Shown: positions 5,296-5,473 of the stretch, one piece after another
Layout of the letters: every line of letters begins with the position of its first letter
How positions within the stretch are numbered: the stretch's first letter is position 1
Assembly: GCA_003647375.1 (NCBI GenBank)
Contig: QMMS01000314.1
Span: forward strand, 1-5,473
Length of the DNA stretch: 5,473 bases
From: Deltaproteobacteria bacterium
GTDB lineage: Bacteria; Desulfobacterota; Desulfobacteria; Desulfobacterales; B30-G6
Reading direction: 5' to 3'
Notes under the pieces: model-generated
What the model saw: the letters and a program-made list of their open reading frames with translations, nothing else
Database searches by the model: none
What the model was told of the DNA's origin: nothing
Translations under genes and position numbers: made by a program

Positions 5296-5473
5296 AAACA
5301 AGGTGGGATATTGATTACTCTAAAACCGAGTCTTATAGCCGGTCTGTGAATATTCGCTTTAAAACCGGTCAAAACTCGTGCTTAAAGTTCCGTAAGAGCC
5401 GCCGCTGCCATAATGTTAATATAAGATCAAGGAGGGCGACTGTTTCTGCAACGGCAACTCTATTCAGTAAAGC
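5296..5473. other. 3' flank without a supported gene
   Basis: No open frame of useful length or clear family similarity is visible on either strand up to the end of the window. A discontinuous inverted repeat pairs CGAGT (5327-5331) with ACTCG (5374-5378) and CCGGT (5339-5343) with ACCGG (5364-5368). It is AT-rich inside and lacks a T-tail, so I do not call it a terminator. A Shine-Dalgarno-like AAGGAGGG lies at 5429-5436. Confidence 0.4.
5429..5436 (+). promoter_or_regulatory. Shine-Dalgarno-like sequence without a clear start codon
   Basis: AAGGAGGG is identical to the mttB ribosome-binding site, yet no ATG, GTG or TTG follows at a suitable distance. The closest candidate is a CTG at 5440, which opens a frame (LFLQRQLYSVK) to the end of the window. 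It could mark the start of a downstream gene with a rare start codon, a gene whose start has decayed or been misread, or a chance match. Confidence 0.2.

Noticed and set aside
5317..5330. CTCTAAA resembling the anticodon loop of pyrrolysine tRNA
   Set aside because: The flanking bases do not form an anticodon stem, and no acceptor or T-arm can be built around it.
1..5473. CRISPR array, tRNA or rRNA genes
   Set aside because: No regularly spaced direct repeats, tRNA cloverleaf or rRNA-like sequence was recognised on either strand by eye.

Overview
This 5.5 kb window looks like a chromosomal piece from an anaerobic bacterium, most likely a sulfate-reducing or related member of the Desulfobacterota. 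That taxonomic reading is an inference. It rests on an MttB-family methyltransferase with an in-frame amber codon at the pyrrolysine site, a membrane-bound heterodisulfide-reductase-like electron-transfer protein, moderate-GC genes separated by AT-rich spacers, and a 'TTCGAA/CGAAAT'-rich inverted-repeat element.

Layout. Positions 1-540 hold no convincing gene. They contain a perfect 14-bp inverted repeat (12-69), a weaker long inverted repeat (169-299) and, just before a good sigma-70-type promoter (543-570), two overlapping perfect dyads (491-539). A leader of roughly 90 nt with two mutually exclusive small hairpins precedes a strong Shine-Dalgarno and the mttB reading frame (664-2185). Positions 2186-2461 are AT-rich and dominated by a MITE-like imperfect inverted repeat (2266-2421). 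A DeoR-family regulator (2462-3274) follows, and 17 bp after it comes a 667-residue membrane cytochrome b/iron-sulfur protein with two CCG domains (3292-5295). The last 178 bp contain no supported gene.

The main result is the mttB locus. Conventional gene calling splits it into a 330-codon N-terminal part and a separate C-terminal part. Two different things cause the split. First, one extra A in a five-A run (1445-1449) shifts the frame. Second, once that base is discounted, one internal stop remains: a TAG at 1646-1648, codon 328. It sits in the context SGGT-(TAG)-TDS, upstream of AGHEKT, which is where pyrrolysine lies in trimethylamine methyltransferase MttB. The reconstructed protein is 506 residues and is intact to a terminal TAG. 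The organism therefore probably encodes pyrrolysine, and the gene is either functional (if the A insertion is a sequence error) or very recently broken.

How the genes may work together. MttB would move a methyl group from trimethylamine to a corrinoid protein that is not in the window. The DeoR regulator and the Fe-S membrane protein look co-transcribed. The latter resembles ETF:(methyl)menaquinone oxidoreductases that pass electrons from flavoproteins to the quinone pool. A link between methylamine use and this electron-transfer unit is suggested only by proximity.
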